From assembly GCA_034766995.1 (NCBI GenBank), contig CM068325.1, forward strand, positions 5,715,664 through 5,779,663: DNA of 64,000 nucleotides, in the 5' to 3' direction. Position 1 is the first letter of the stretch. Every line of letters starts with the position of its first letter. The DNA is from Acanthacorydalis orientalis (taxonomy: Eukaryota; Arthropoda; Insecta; Megaloptera; Corydalidae). This document shows, piece after piece, positions 45,101-57,949 of the stretch. The notes under the pieces were generated by a model, which saw nothing but the letters and a program-made list of their open reading frames with translations, did no database searches and had not been told where the DNA came from. The position numbers and the translations under genes are program-made.

Positions 45101-46576
45101 TTACATCCGTCGGCGAACGCGAACCGCGGAGCGCCGGTCGGAGGCGGAAGAGGTAGACGAGGCGGCCGCGGAGGAGTCACGCGCGACCGCGACATAATCG
45201 GAACTACGATCAAGATAACCCGCGGTCCTTACAAAGGTAACATCGGTATCGTCAAAGACGCGACGCAGACGACCGCTCGCGTCGAGCTGCACACTTCGTG
45301 CCAGACGATCAGCGTCGACAAGAATAACATTTCCGACGTCGGATCCGGAGCCGGGAGAGGCGCGGAAGGCGGATTCTCTTCGTACGTACGTACTCCGGCT
45401 TACGGAGTCGGCGCGAACACTCCTCAGTACCGCGACGGAGGGAAGACACCGGTGCACGGCGCGATGACGCCGATCCACGACGGTAAGGACGGTTCACGTG
45501 CCGTCTCGGGCGAGCGCTTCGTCCGAGCGAATCGTTTCGTTTTTAGGATCGCGTACGCCGCATTACGGTTCTATGACGCCCGTGCACGACGGCAGTCGGA
45601 CTCCGTTGCAGTCCGGAGCGTGGGATCCGAACGTTCTGAATACGCCGGCGAGGATCGACAGCGGAAGCGATACGTATTCGCTAGATGACGCGGCGAGCCC
45701 TTCACGACATAATCCAGGTAGACCGGACGTCGAGTCGTGTGCGTTTACCTCTAAACCGACCGTGAAACCTTTCAGGAACTCCGGGATATCAGATGAACGG
45801 ACCGTTCACGCCTCAGACTCCCGGAACCATGTACGGATCCGATCACAGTTACAGCCCTTATCAGTCGAGCCCGAGCCCGAGCGGATATCAAGGTGATCGA
45901 GATATTATCCGAACGTAAACGAGCACGAGCGTGTATTTACTGTTCTTTCGATGCAGGCGCGTTCGTCAGCACTCCTAGCCCTTCGAATACCGGTTATACG
46001 CCGTCTCCGGCCAGCGGGCACGCTTACGGAACTCCTTCGCCGTTATCTTACTCTCCCGTCACGCCCGGACTCGCCCAGAGCCCGTACAATCCGCAGGTTC
46101 GTGTCTACGGTCCGCGCGCGTGACCGTTCGTACGTACCGTTTTACGTTTTTACAGACGCCCGGAGCGGGACTCGAAGTCCTACCGCTGGCGGCCGAATGG
46201 CACACGACCGACATCGAAGTCCGTATAAAAGACAGTCACGACGATCCGGGTCTCGTCGGACAGACCGGCGTGATTCGAGGCATCTCCGGCGCGATGTGTT
46301 CGTTGTTCTTACCGGAAGAGGACCGTGTAGTCAACATAATCTGCGATCATCTCGAACCGATCGTTCCGAAACGCGGGGATCCGATAAAGGTACGTTCGTC
46401 CGTCGTACTCGTTCGACCTCTCGTCTACTCTCGAACGTCCGTAGGTCATTCTGGGCGAAGAACGTGAAACGACGGGGCATCTGCTGTCGATCGATCAGCA
46501 GGAGGGGGTCGTTAAAATCAAAAAGGACATCAGGCTTCTACCGTTGAATTATCTGTGCAAAATGCACACGCCGTAA
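42126..46576 (+). CDS. SPT5: Transcription elongation factor SPT5
   Basis: Eighteen coding exons: 42126-42271, 42331-42496, 42554-42786, 42862-42999, 43063-43196, 43258-43358, 43418-43633, 43699-43769, 43832-44195, 44267-44502, 44562-44757, 44821-44946, 45035-45482, 45547-45717, 45776-45892, 45957-46096, 46156-46389 and 46445-46576. They total 3369 nt, encoding 1122 residues; human SPT5 is 1087. The N-terminus is Ser/Arg-rich and then acidic ([34 protein letters not shown]). The NGN domain is at ~228-320 ([40 protein letters not shown]). Several KOW modules follow, for example [20 protein letters not shown] and [18 protein letters not shown]. The C-terminal repeat region at ~830-905 has TP units ([20 protein letters not shown]). 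Spt5 pairs with Spt4 (DSIF) and controls RNA polymerase II pausing; the TP repeats are P-TEFb targets. The N-terminus has a longer SR run than the human protein. Confidence 0.97.
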
Positions 46577-47551
46577 GAAGCGGTACTCTCCGATCGATCG
46601 AGACGAACTACGGCCGTTCGGTCGAAAGACGACTACTTTCGTTTAGATTTATGCGATTTTCAAACCGGGAATATCACGTATATTTTTATAAAACTACATA
46701 GACTGTCCTGAAAGAATAGTAAATCGAACTTCGCAGATATAAACAGACACGCGCCGCTTAGGAATCGACTCGAAGGTTAATAGTCGAACGTTAACGGATT
46801 GTGAATTCGTTTAAACGGAACGGCGCGGTTGCTTTTTTAAACGATTCAGGTAATATGAGTGTAGTTTAATAAATATTGTATCAGTAAATTCTACTTTGAT
46901 TACAACCCGCATCCTTACTCCGCCGTCCATTCAATAACAGGCTACGATGATTGTCGTCAGAATCGAAGCGGTTCTCTATCGATCTTTAGATTAAAAATGT
47001 ATGAATGACTGTACGAGCGCGCGAATTAAGTGTTCGTGTGTGTGTGTGTGTATCGTCGATAATAAAATCGAGTGATCGGATCGTGTACTTCGTGATTGAT
47101 ACGAAATGTTCAAAATGACACCGGAGGAACGTTCCGAGCTATATCGACGGCAAGTCTGTTAAAACGATCTCATCTTTTTTAAATGTGGTTTTCTGGTGTT
47201 ATTCTCTTGCTTATGTTGGTTAAAGCTTAAATTTTATAACAACGTTAGTTAGAAGATAGTTACTTTCATTTTACATTTAAGTGAAGTGTAATCGTGAGTG
47301 TAACGGAACAGCTGCTCTCTCATTGGTTCGAGGGAATTTAAAATTCAATCTCGATTGGTCACAATACGTCCCGTCGACCAATCAAAATCGAGTGTTCATT
47401 TCGTTCTGTGATGCAATTACAAGATCGACAGAATTTTGAAAGACTGTCTTGTTAGTTTTAAGGTTAACCTCATCTCGAATAAATTATCACTTTTTAAATA
47501 TATACGTTAAGTAAACCGGCGCCGCATTTTATGTTCCAAAATAATAACAAC
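46577..47551. other. Intergenic between SPT5 and CSE1L
   Basis: This holds the SPT5 3' UTR (AATAAA at 46,868), a short (GT)n near 47,037-47,052, and presumably the CSE1L promoter. No gene recognised. Confidence 0.5.
46868..46873 (+). terminator. Polyadenylation signal of SPT5
   Basis: AATAAA about 290 bp after the stop codon. A second AATAAA near 47,060 is a possible alternative. Confidence 0.6.
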
Positions 47552-50500
47552 ATGGATCTAACGGACGAGAACCTGAAGGTCCTTGCAGAGTATTTACAAA
47601 ATTCATTAAATTACGATTACAATACTAGACGTACAGGTACGTTTTCTATATAAAGAAATAATTAAAACGTTCCGTCTCGATATTCGTCTGTCGCACGCCT
47701 CTTTGTTTCTTTCCGGTTTGACGTGTGTTTAATTTCCAGCCGAAACTTTTTTAAAATCAGTAGAAGCGAATAAGAACTATCCCCTGTTGCTACTTCAGCT
47801 CGTCAGTAAACAAGAAGTCGACATGGTCATAAGGGTGGCCGGCGCCATCACGTTCAAGAATTTCGTGAAGGAGCACTGGGAAATCGTAAGAAACGCATTC
47901 ACGCGCTCGTATATCGTACCGTCGTACGTCCGTGTTAACGCTCTGATTTCGTACCGTACAGTCGGAAGACAGACCGAACAAGATTCACAAGGACGACAGG
48001 ACCGCCGTCAAACAGCTGATCGTCGAACTGATGCTTCGGTCGCCGGCCAACCTACAGAAGATCCTCAGCGAGGCCGTCAGCATCGTCGGCAAGTACGACT
48101 TCCCGAAGAAATGGCCGCAGCTGATCGATCAGATGGTCGAGAAGTTCCGGACCGGGAACTTCGACCAGATCCGCGGCGTCCTCGTCACGACGCATTCGCT
48201 GTTCAAGAAGTACCGGTACATGTTCAAATCGAACGAGCTGTGGCTCGAGATAAAGCACGTGCTCGAGAAGATGGCGCAGCCTCTGACGAATCTGCTACGG
48301 GTACGGTTTACGAGTCGTCTTTCGTGAACGTTTCCTGACGGTCGGCTTTTCAGGATACGATGGCGTTGGCGCAAGCGCACGCGAACAATCCGGAAGCGCT
48401 CGAAGTCATCTACAGGAGCCTGCTGTTGATCTGCAAGATCTTCTACAGTTTGAATTTCCAGGACTTACCGGAATTCTTCGAAGACAACATGCAGTTTTGG
48501 ATGCAGAACTTGCACGCGTTGCTCGTCGTCAAAGTCGACCTGTCGGTCGCCGACGTACGTATCGCCGTCGAATTTCGTGAACGTCCGAACTTACGTAAAC
48601 TCGTCGTCTCGGTTTCAGAACGAACAGGCGCCGGATCTGCTCGACGAGATCCGCTCGCAGATCTGCGACAACGTGACGCTGTACGCTTCGCAGTACGACG
48701 AAGAGTTCGCTCCGTATCTACCGACGTTCGTCACGGCCGTTTGGGAACTGCTCGTGTCGACCGATCAGAAAGCGAAACACGACACGGTGAGTCGTTTTCA
48801 GAGCGACGTTTTCGTCCGGACGGAACGGTCTCATTCTGCTTTTCTCTCGACAGCTCGTGTCGAAGTCGTTGACTTTTCTGTCGACCGTCGCCGAAAAAAA
48901 CGCATTCAAACATTTGTTCGAGGAACCGACCGTATTGAACGGCATCTGTGAAAAAGTGATCATTCCGAACATGGAATTCAGAAGTGAGAACGTTTACGTA
49001 CACGTATAATGTTTTCTTAATAGAATCGAACGATTCGTTTAATACGATCGTTTTTTTCTTAAAGCGTCCGACGAAGAGATGTTCGAGGACAACCCCGAAG
49101 AGTACATAAGAAGAGATATCGAAGGCAGCGACGTCGGTACTAGACGGCGCGCCGCTTGTAATTTAGTGACCGCTTTAAAAACGCATTTCGAAGCTCGCGT
49201 CACCGAGATTTTCGGTCAATACATTCAGGTCGGTACACGTCGATTCGGCGTTTCGTCGACGCGTATTCAACTCTTCCGTCGTCGATCGTAGGTCATGTTG
49301 GCGAAGTATTCCGAGAATCCCGTACAGAATTGGCAGAGTAAAGACGCGGCGCTGTATCTAGTGACGACACTAGCGTCGAGAGGGCAGACGCAAAAGCACG
49401 GCGTCACGCAGACGAACCAGCTGGTGTCGATACCGCAGTTCGCGGAACGGCACGTCATTCCCGAGCTGATTCGACCTAACGGTATTTACGTTTTAGAACG
49501 CCCGTACGTTACGGATCCGTCACGACGAGGTCGATGTTTCAGTGAACGAGCTTCCGGTCTTAAAAGCCGACGCGATAAAATACGTGATCACGTTCCGATC
49601 GGTCGTGCCCGCTCCGATGCTCGCCGCGAACATGACTCACATGGTGAAACATTTGGCGTCGGAATTCGTCGTCGTACATTCCTACGCCGCGTGCGCGATC
49701 GAGAAACTTCTGACCGTTCGCGGACCCGACAACCAGCCGGCGTGAGTTGTGAAAGTGTATTAGACGTTTCACGTATGACCGACGGCCTGTTTTTTTCTTA
49801 AACAGAGTCAAGACCGGCGAGTTGGCTCTGATCGCGGAAGATCTTTTGACGGGTCTCTTCGCCACGATGGAGAAAACCGGTTCGGAGGAAAACGAGTACT
49901 GCATGAAAGGTAACGTCGAAACGGTATACGCGTTCGTGACGCGCGTCTGTACGTTTTCTGTCCGCAGCCGTGATGAGGAGCGTGCTCTGCCTGCAAGGGA
50001 ACTCCGTACCGTACCTGGCCGCGATATTCCCGAAATTGATCGTCAAACTTCAGTCGGTCTGTAAGAATCCTTCGAAACCGCATTTCAATCACTTTCTGTT
50101 CGAGACGATATCGTTGGCGACAAAGTGAGTACCGAGCGTCGTCGATCTCCGTTCCGATCGAAACCGACCGTTCGTTTTTCAGGATCGCTTGTAAATCGAA
50201 TCCGGCCGCCGTCGGTTCGTTCGAAGAGCTCCTATTCCCGATCTTCGAGCCGATCCTTCAACAGAACGTCGAAGGTAAACCGAAACGTCGAGAACCGGTA
50301 CCGAACGAGATACGACCGTCGTTCGTTTTCAGAATTCATCCCGTACGTTTTCCAAGTGATATCGTTGTTGATCGAGCTCGGTGCGAGCAAACCGTCGCAC
50401 GACGGGACGATAGCCGAACCGTACATGAGGCTCCTCCCTTGTCTGATATCTCCGGCGTTGTGGGAGAGGCCGACGATAATCAGCCCGCTCGTCAGGTTAC

Positions 50501-51641
50501 TCTGCTCGTTCACGGCGCACGGCCCTCGGCAGATCGTCGGCAAAGTCGTAAGCGTCCGGGCTCCGATCGTTACGTGCTCGCGTCGGCGTACTCTCATATT
50601 CTTTTCGGTTTGCAGAGCGGCCTTCTCGGAATTTTCCAGAAGCTGATCGCGTCGAAATCGAACGACCACGAAGGATTCCTGTTGATACAGACGATGCTGC
50701 AGCATATGCCTACGTAAGAACACGTACGCTCGCGTTCGGACGTGAACACGGCACTGGAATTCTCTCTGATTTCAGGGAAAGTCTCGCGCCGTTCCACAAG
50801 GATATATTTTTCCTACTGTTTCAACGCCTGTCGTCTAGCAAAACCACGAAATACGTCCGAGGTCTGATCGTATTTTTCTGCTTTTATATTTGTAAATTCA
50901 CGGCGATCGAATTCGTGAACATCGTCGATACGATACAAGCGCAGTAAGTGCGATTCGAGTCGTGTGACGATCGGAAGTTCGACGCGTGTGTATATGTATA
51001 CGTAAATTTCCAGGATGACCGGAATGGTTCTGGAGAAAGTGATGATTCCGAATATTCAGAAAGTCAGCGGGAACGTGGAACGTAAGATGACCGCCTGCGG
51101 AATTACGAAGTTGCTCTGCGAGTGTCCTGCTTTCGTGTCGGGCGTTTACCAGAAGTTCTGGGGGCCTTTATTAGAGGTGCGAGTTTGCCGTGTGTGTGAG
51201 ATAAGAATTTTAGGCTCCGGACCGTCGCGTACGTCCGATAGTTTCGTGCGATTTAATTCTCACCGGTCGTACGTCCGTCTTTACAGAGTCTCGTGTGTTT
51301 CTTCGAGCTCCCGCAAGACGACACGATGTTCGCGGACGACCACTACGTCGAAGTCGACGACGTACCGACGTTCGAACAGACGTACTCGAAACTGAACTTC
51401 GCGAAAGGGACCGATTCGGACCCGTTACAGAGTAAGTCCGTCCGACGCTTCGGCGCTCGCACGTTCGTTAACGCGTCTGTCCGTAGGCGTCGCCGACCCG
51501 AGGGAATTCCTAGCTAAGGACCTGAGCGCCCTGAGCGCGGCGCATCCGAGCGTCGTCACGAGCATGGTAGCTACGATCGGGCCCGACCACCGGGTCGCGC
51601 TCGAACGATATCTCGGCCGGTACAACGTGCACCTCGTCTAG
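47552..51641 (+). CDS. CSE1L: Exportin-2 / CAS, importin-alpha re-exporter
   Basis: Eighteen coding exons: 47552-47636, 47740-47885, 47962-48300, 48354-48554, 48619-48786, 48854-48983, 49065-49228, 49292-49481, 49543-49741, 49806-49909, 49968-50124, 50183-50274, 50333-50547, 50616-50713, 50776-50943, 51014-51176, 51287-51431 and 51487-51641. They total 2919 nt, encoding 972 residues, within one of human CSE1L (971). The start [20 protein letters not shown] leads into the importin-beta N-terminal domain ([38 protein letters not shown]). The Cse1 HEAT region follows ([40 protein letters not shown]) and then the C-terminal CAS/CSE region ([20 protein letters not shown]). CSE1L with RanGTP exports importin-alpha to the cytoplasm. 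Most introns are 50-80 bp, and no key region is missing. Confidence 0.97.
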
Positions 51642-52600
51642 GCCGTACGCCCCCGTTCGGAATCCGACGGAGCGCCGATCCGTCTGGTCCGCCGGCGCCG
51701 AACGGATTCCGAATCGTTTAGGTTTTACGATCGATCTGTTGATTTTTATGTATTTGTATTCGAAACGAGAAGAATGATTTTTTTTGTTTTTCTGTGCGTA
51801 CGAGAACGTTGCCTTATTCCTGTCCGTCTGCGTACCGATAACGAGTATCGTTTCCGTTCGTATCGTGTTTCCGATACGTCGTTTACGTACCGGCGAAAAC
51901 GTCTCCGGTTCGGTTTCGATCGAGTTTCGAACGGACGAGATCGTCGCCGGAACGATCGCGTTGCGATTTTCTTAATCGGATCGCGGCGTTCGGAGCTGTG
52001 GCCGTTTTCGATCGTTTGTACTGATTTTAAAGTCTACCTGAAAGTTTTTCAATAAAGAGTATATCTCGAGTTTGCGTTTTTGTAGCGTTACGGTCGAGGT
52101 GTTCGTGATCGAAAACGACTACGAATCCTCGAACGAGTATCGTAACGAAAGTAACTTTTCCCCTTTCTAATAAAGAACGCCGGTTTCGGTGTGATTTTCG
52201 AATATACCCTAGCGTTTTCTTTATCGATTCCCGATCGGTCGAAGCGTTCGAGTCGATTCTCAGTGATCGACCGAAGAAAAAAATCATCGTTTTACTAGCC
52301 GCTCGCTTGAACGTACAAGCACTTTGTCGTTTCGTAGACAGGTCGTACTGTTACGTTTAGCTTTTCATGCATTCTTTTTAAAAGGAACGCCGGTAATAGT
52401 TCGGTTTAAGAGCTTTAGTGAGAACGCGCTCGAGAAGTCGCAAATTTTTGCTGAATCGATCAATTACGATCTAAAACGTGCCAAACTGAACTATTACCGG
52501 AAAACCCGTCGTACGGTCATTTGTAGCAGGTTTTCAGCCCCGAAACGTATCGAATTTTAAGGTTACCCTCTACGAAATTCGAAATTTGACGTTTCGACAG
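51642..52600. other. CSE1L 3' UTR and intergenic
   Basis: No further gene recognised. There are AATAAA signals at 52,051 and near 52,169. GC content falls and then rises again toward 52,600, where a CpG-rich block begins. Confidence 0.5.
52051..52056 (+). terminator. Polyadenylation signal of CSE1L
   Basis: AATAAA about 410 bp after the stop codon. Confidence 0.6.
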
Positions 52601-52619
52601 CCGGCGTTCACTTTTTTTC

Positions 52620-53082
52620 CGCGACGGCGGAAATGCAGGTCTCCACCGTTTGCGGTTCGCGTCTCGGACGACGAGTCCGCGACGCTTCGCACAGGTGTCG
52701 CCGCGTGTTCCGTCCGCCATTTCTAGATGATTCTCGGATTCGATCCCGTGGCTTTCGACGGCCGGCATCGCGATCCCGGTCGAAGAATCGACAGATCCGT
52801 GCGATGTTCGGAAATAAGTGCGTGTATAAGTGCGCGGGGACTGTTACCGAACGTAGGGAGCGAATGGCCGGCGTTCATTCTCGCGTTTCATCACCGGAGA
52901 CCGTGTTACTCTATTCCTACGAGACTGTATCGCTGTGAACGCAAGTGTGCGTTATATAATTGTCGGACTGACGGACCGGCGTTCGAATCTCTGCCCCGAA
53001 TCGACCGTCTGTCGCGTTCCGTCCTCAGAACGGATCAGTGTTTCATCGCAACGGACTTCAGGATCGTCTGTACGTACAGGTA
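52620..53082 (+). promoter_or_regulatory. Candidate CpG-rich promoter and noncoding first exon
   Basis: A CpG-rich block ends at a good splice donor (CGTACAG/GTAAAA, about 53,081). No long frame with a recognisable domain is present. It fits a noncoding first exon of a downstream plus-strand gene. This is inference from composition and one splice-like site only. Confidence 0.35.
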
Positions 53083-53168
53083 AAAAAACACACGTCTATT
53101 GTTTATGTATATGCGTGGAAGTTTTATGTTGTTTTGTGAAGGTTACGTGAGGCATTGTAAAGGGAAAT

Positions 53169-53170
53169 CA

Positions 53171-53203
<33 letters not shown>
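53169..53203. repeat. (CA)n(GA)n microsatellite
   Basis: A (CA) run passes directly into a (GA) run. Confidence 0.9.
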
Positions 53204-53204
<1 letters not shown>

Positions 53205-53587
53205 CCGTACACACAGGTAAAAACATTCTGCGCGGTGTTCGTGTCGTCTGTGAGAGCGGTTCGTGATTGCGCGCACGTCCTGTCTCCGTCGCTGCACGGT
53301 TTTTGAAATGTACTTAGTCGGACACGCATCGTGGAAAAAGTGCACGTACGTGGGTGCCGCGGCGGGCGTTGAATGCGCGAGCGCTCGGATCCCTCCGGCC
53401 GTTCGACCGGCCCGCGGCCCGTTCGATCCATTGTTCTTCACGGGCGGGGACCGTTCCGGCGGACCTGTCTGCCGGCGCGCGGCCCGCTCGATCCGTGCGA
53501 ATTTCCCCGACCGTGTTTTCCTGGAGCGGTCGGTTCGGCCGGCCGAGAGAGCAAGGCGGCCGCGCCGATACGACCCTGCGTTTCTTC

Positions 53588-54070
53588 TGCTGTCTGTTCG
53601 TCGCTCGTTCGTGTCATTCCAGGCCGTTTTTTCGACACACTCGTCCTGTAAATCCATAAATCAGGGTCACGAGCATCGACCTTCGTAATTACAACGATTT
53701 TCGTCCAGGTTTTCATGTAGAAATCGTTGAAAATCGTTTCGAGCGCCGAATCGAGTCGGTGATTCTTCCCCTGTCTATTCGTCGCTCGGTCGTGTGGTTC
53801 CAGGCCGTTTTTTCGACGCGCCCGCTCTGTAGATCCATAAATCAGGGTCCCGAGTATCGACCTTCGTAATTACAACGATTTTCGTCCAGGTTTTCCCGGA
53901 GAAATCGTCGAAAATCGGTTCGGACGACCGGCCGGGCGAGAGAGCCAGCCGGCCGCGCCGAATCGAAATGATAATTTTTCCCCTGTCTATTCGTCGCCCG
54001 GTCGTGCGGTTCCAGGCCGTTTTTTCGACACACTCGCCCTGTAAATCCGTAAATCGGGGTCCTGAGTACC
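53588..54070 (+). repeat. Three-copy tandem repeat, spacing ~181 and ~212 bp
   Basis: The anchor TTCCAGGCCGTTTTTTCGAC occurs near 53,618, 53,799 and 54,011 (spacings about 181 and 212 bp), each preceded by CTGTCTATTCGTCG or a close variant. The copies also share CCATAAATCAGGGTC (third copy CCGTAAATCGGGGTC). In the first two copies CTTCGTAATTACAACGATTT and TCGTCCAGGTTTT follow. Confidence 0.85.
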
Positions 54071-54480
54071 GACCATCGTGACGTCGTCGACCCGCCCGAA
54101 CCGAGAAACGAACGCGCGGCACGACGCGACAGACAGACAGCCAGATGTGCGGCTCGACGGACGGACAGGTGCGACGCGGACGGCACCTGTCCGACGACGA
54201 GGCAGACAGCCGTCCGTCTCGCTCGCTCGCGCCCGCGCGCCGCATCGGACGGCCCCGGTCGGTCGCTGTCGGACGCGGCCGCGCTCCGAGTGCATCCGAC
54301 GCGCTCGTGTCATGCGGACGGTCGTTCTAGTGAGGCGCGCACGCGGGCCCCGCCGTCCTGTCAGTCAGTGCACGCCGTCGTCGCGCGGCGCCGTGTCGAT
54401 CATTGTGCGCGGGTGGAACGTGAGTCAGTGAGAGAGTGCGAGTGTCCCGGGACGAGGCGACGGACGCACGTACGTACAGG
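54071..54480 (+). promoter_or_regulatory. CpG-rich candidate noncoding exon with donor
   Basis: A very CpG-rich block ends in CGTACGTACAG/GTGTGTGTG near 54,480, a plausible splice donor. The frames across it on both strands are GC-driven and have no domains. It is a second candidate alternative first exon for the gene that contains the exon at 58,717. Confidence 0.3.
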
Positions 54481-54984
54481 TGTGTGTGTTTTTTTTCCTT
54501 TTCTCTGTTTCATTGTTGTTGTCGAAATGACGTTTCGACCTCGTACGCGTTCCGTGCCATCTGGCGTTCCTGTCGACGGCCGAGCGCTGACGCTCGAGAG
54601 AGAGACACGTTGTCCGATCGAGACGCCCGGACGGTCGTCCGTTTTTCGACCGTTTCAAATAAATGCACGGCCGTCTGTCGAACGCGAACATTTAATATAT
54701 CCCGGTAGGAATATCGAGTCATCCCTGAAAACAATCGGCGATAAACAGTAGACGATTCCCAGGTATCTCGAATATTCCTGCCCGTTGTTTGTAAATCTCC
54801 ACGGCAACCGCGACGTTTCACAGTCCTGTCTGTCTCGGAAACGATCGACGCACCCTCCTTAGATCTCGGTTCGAATCCCGACAACACTACGATTTCGTCC
54901 GCACGTTTTTTATTTAATTTACATCTTCTGTACGCGTTCTTTCGCGATCTGTCTTGAAATAATCTAGAAACAGCTTGAAATCGA

Positions 54985-54987
<3 letters not shown>

Positions 54988-55050
<63 letters not shown>
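54988..55050. repeat. (TA)n microsatellite
   Basis: About 60 bp of TA followed by TGTATG/TGTG variation. Confidence 0.95.
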
Positions 55051-55060
<10 letters not shown>

Positions 55061-55450
55061 GTGTATGTGCATATACGTGTGTGTGTGTGCATAATTGATT
55101 ATTTTTAAGTATTTATTCACGAACGTAGAGTATCATATCGAATGACAAACAGCATTGAAGAAAACTGAAAGTGGCGTGTTTGTTTGCACGTGAACGGAAA
55201 AAAAAACACAAACGCGCACACACACACGGACAGAAATCGCGCGTGTGTGTGTGTGTAGAGACGGTCGCGGTGAAAAGAGATGGGTCAGTGTTTTTTTTTT
55301 TGCTCTCCCATTCAGTGTATTCGTTTGTTTTGCTGTTTCGACTTAATGTGTCTGTGTTTACATTCGCGTTCGTTTATATTTAATTCATTAAGTTTTGAAG
55401 CGTAAGATGTTTACATATAAATAAATAAATACACACACGTACATACACAC

Positions 55451-55487
<37 letters not shown>

Positions 55488-56477
55488 ATGTATGTATGTA
55501 TGCATGTGTATATATGCACACAGTATTTCATTTGTTTGTTTTTTCTTTTCAATATAAATTTAATATAAGAATGACTAAATTCTTCGACATTCCTGCCTTC
55601 AATTAGAGACTAATTAGAAACGTGCCGCCCGTCTCACGCCGTCCGGTGCGAATTTAGTAACAGGTGGATAGCGACGCACCGATCAGAGTCGGCCGAGGCG
55701 TCCGCACGGCCGCACGCCGGCCGCTATCCGTCAGAATCGAACCGTTTCTACGATTTCGATACCGGAAATCCGCCCGGGGTCGTCCCCGACCCGATCGGCG
55801 GGATCCGCGTGCCGCTCGGAACGGTCGTCGCACGTCTTCCTTCGACGTCGGTCGCGACGGCCCGGTCCGATCGGAATTCGAAACGCGCGCGCCGGCCGAC
55901 GCCCGGAACGCTCCTGCGAACGGAAAGGGACGGCCCGCGACGGAACGCGCGGTTTAATCGGGACGTCGTCGCGCGCCGGTCCTCCCGACTGTCGAGCACG
56001 CGTGCGGACCCGACAAAGGACAATAATTTCACCGATACACGTTTATGTGTAAATGTGTGCGTTGCGAAAGGGAACCGAAATCGCACACCTGCGAACCGCC
56101 GCGCACTCCGCCCGCGTTCTGCGTGAAGAATGTAGGTCCGCCGGGTGCGACGGAGCGACGCGCGCGCAGCGGGCGCGAGCGAGACGGCGCGCGCCTTATC
56201 TCCGGAGATCTCGAACACGTGAAAGTCCCTCTCGAGATGTTGACGATGGCGTCGAATCGGGGCCAGTGCGTGGCCGGCGACGGACGGTATGTGTGTCGAG
56301 CCGTGAGACAATACGGATTGTTCAGTTATTTTAGCCAGGGGCGGCGTAGCTGTGACGGCGGAATGCGGTCCGTTGCCGATCCGCGCGGCACAGCTGTTCG
56401 TTTGCGCACGTTTTCGGGGTTTGTGTGTGAGTGTGTTCGTGTGTGCGCTTATATACACACATACACATACACACACA
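55051..56477. other. Non-genic or intronic; (TA)n near 55,451 and CpG-rich block 55,650-56,290
   Basis: The CpG-rich block could be another noncoding exon or island. Overlapping frames on both strands reach 285 codons, but part of that is (TA)n read as tyrosine/isoleucine, and no domain is visible. Confidence 0.4.
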
Positions 56478-56495
56478 TATATATATATATATATA

Positions 56496-56560
<65 letters not shown>
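56478..56560. repeat. (TA)n microsatellite with (CA)n shoulder
   Basis: A (CA)n shoulder just upstream (56,454-56,477) passes into (TA)n. The tract ends in (GA)n at 56,561-56,585. Confidence 0.93.
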
Positions 56561-56790
56561 GAGAGAAAGAGAGAGTGAGTGAGAGATAAAAACGACATTG
56601 TCCATAGACTGAGGCTCGAACTCGTGCCCTATTTACAGACTGCAATCACTGCAGGCTTTCAGTGGACTCTCATTAAGAACAGAGATGCTGTTACACATTC
56701 AGATATTATAATCTTTGAATATTTTCAGTTCTCTTTTTGAAAATGCTTGCTTTTTTATTTCGGTCCTTCTATCCGAATTTCTCTCTGCTG

Positions 56791-56795
<5 letters not shown>

Positions 56796-56827
<32 letters not shown>

Positions 56828-56842
56828 GTGTATATGTATATA

Positions 56843-56898
<56 letters not shown>

Positions 56899-56925
56899 GT
56901 ATGTATATAAAGAGAGAGAGAGAAA
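56796..56925. repeat. (CT)n(TA)n(GA)n compound microsatellite
   Basis: A CT run, then a long TA tract with TG interruptions, then a short GA run. The TA-GA junction and the sequence after it resemble the tract at 56.5 kb: both are followed by GACAT-GTC-ATAG and then CGAACTCGTGCCC. Confidence 0.9.
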
Positions 56926-57277
56926 GCGACATCGTCGATAGGCCGAGCCGCGCGAACTCGTGCCCCATTTACCGGCCGCAATTCAGTTTCGCGCCGCGAT
57001 AACGCGGCAAGGCCGCCGCGCCGGACGCACTCTCTCCGCCATCGTTTTGATTTCTGCGAACGACAACGCTCGCCGCCGTCCGTCCGAACTTGGTGCCGAC
57101 TGTGTGCCGGAATTCGACGTGCCGTCGCTATTGTTATGAAACGGTGCGCGATCGGAATCCGTACGTTTATCTCGCGTTCCGTGCTGAAAAACACAGAGAG
57201 CGCGCGCGCGCGGTCCCCGCTACTGATAACGTTCACCTGCTCAGGAATTTCTCTTATCTTGTGATTCGGTAATAAAA
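56926..57277. other. Spacer between microsatellites, no gene recognised
   Basis: The first ~70 bp (GACATCGTCGATAGGCC…GAACTCGTGCCCCATTTAC) is a diverged duplicate of 56,593-56,640, so the microsatellite and its flank were duplicated together. The rest is unique and CpG-rich. Confidence 0.45.
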
Positions 57278-57301
57278 ACATATATATATATATATATATG
57301 T

Positions 57302-57357
<56 letters not shown>

Positions 57358-57392
57358 ACATATGTATATATATATATATATATGTATATGTA
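57278..57392. repeat. Interrupted (TA)n microsatellite
   Basis: About 115 bp of TA with a few CA and TG interruptions. Confidence 0.93.
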
Positions 57393-57949
57393 TCCGAGGT
57401 GGCCGAGGGACGTGCGTTTCTCAAATGTTTTTAACACCGCGCTCTGCGTCGAAAATGCTTATCGCCTTAAGTCATACGTCTGAGCGTTCGGTGCGTCACG
57501 CGTGACGCCGACTTCGATCGACTGTCGAGTTCGATCCTGTGCTGTTTCGAACGTGAGTGGAAACATTTGTGTCCGTCTGTCAGCCCGTCTGTGTCTATGT
57601 GTGTGTCTGTGATCGAAAAGAGAGACCCGGCGAAGATTTCTAATCGGATCGTTGAATAGTTTTGAAATAATGTCGATTTAAATGCCTTGTTCTCGGTGTT
57701 CGATACGAGAACTTTCTAAAACGAGACGGAAAAAAAGAACAGCGCGCGCACACACACACACACAGACGTCGTGCTAGTGTCGGTGTCGGGTGTAAGTTTC
57801 AGTCGAGCCGGTCGACCAGCCGGCGTCTTAGGGACGACGGCGCCGACGTGGATCCTCGAGAAAGAAATATGTAGTAGAGAGGGCACGTCGTGGACGATTC
57901 GACGCCGTTTCGGACGGTTTTCTCGGACGGTCGGGTCGGGCGCATTCAG

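Noticed and set aside
54860..54890. GGTTCGAATCC, a tRNA B-box-like sequence
   Set aside because: No A-box, acceptor stem or anticodon arm can be placed at the right distance, so I do not call a tRNA gene. Similar CGAACTC motifs near 5.6-6.2 kb are part of a repeat.
55748..56605. 285-codon minus-strand frame
   Set aside because: It includes a (TA)n tract translated as Tyr/Ile and CpG-rich random sequence; no domain is visible.
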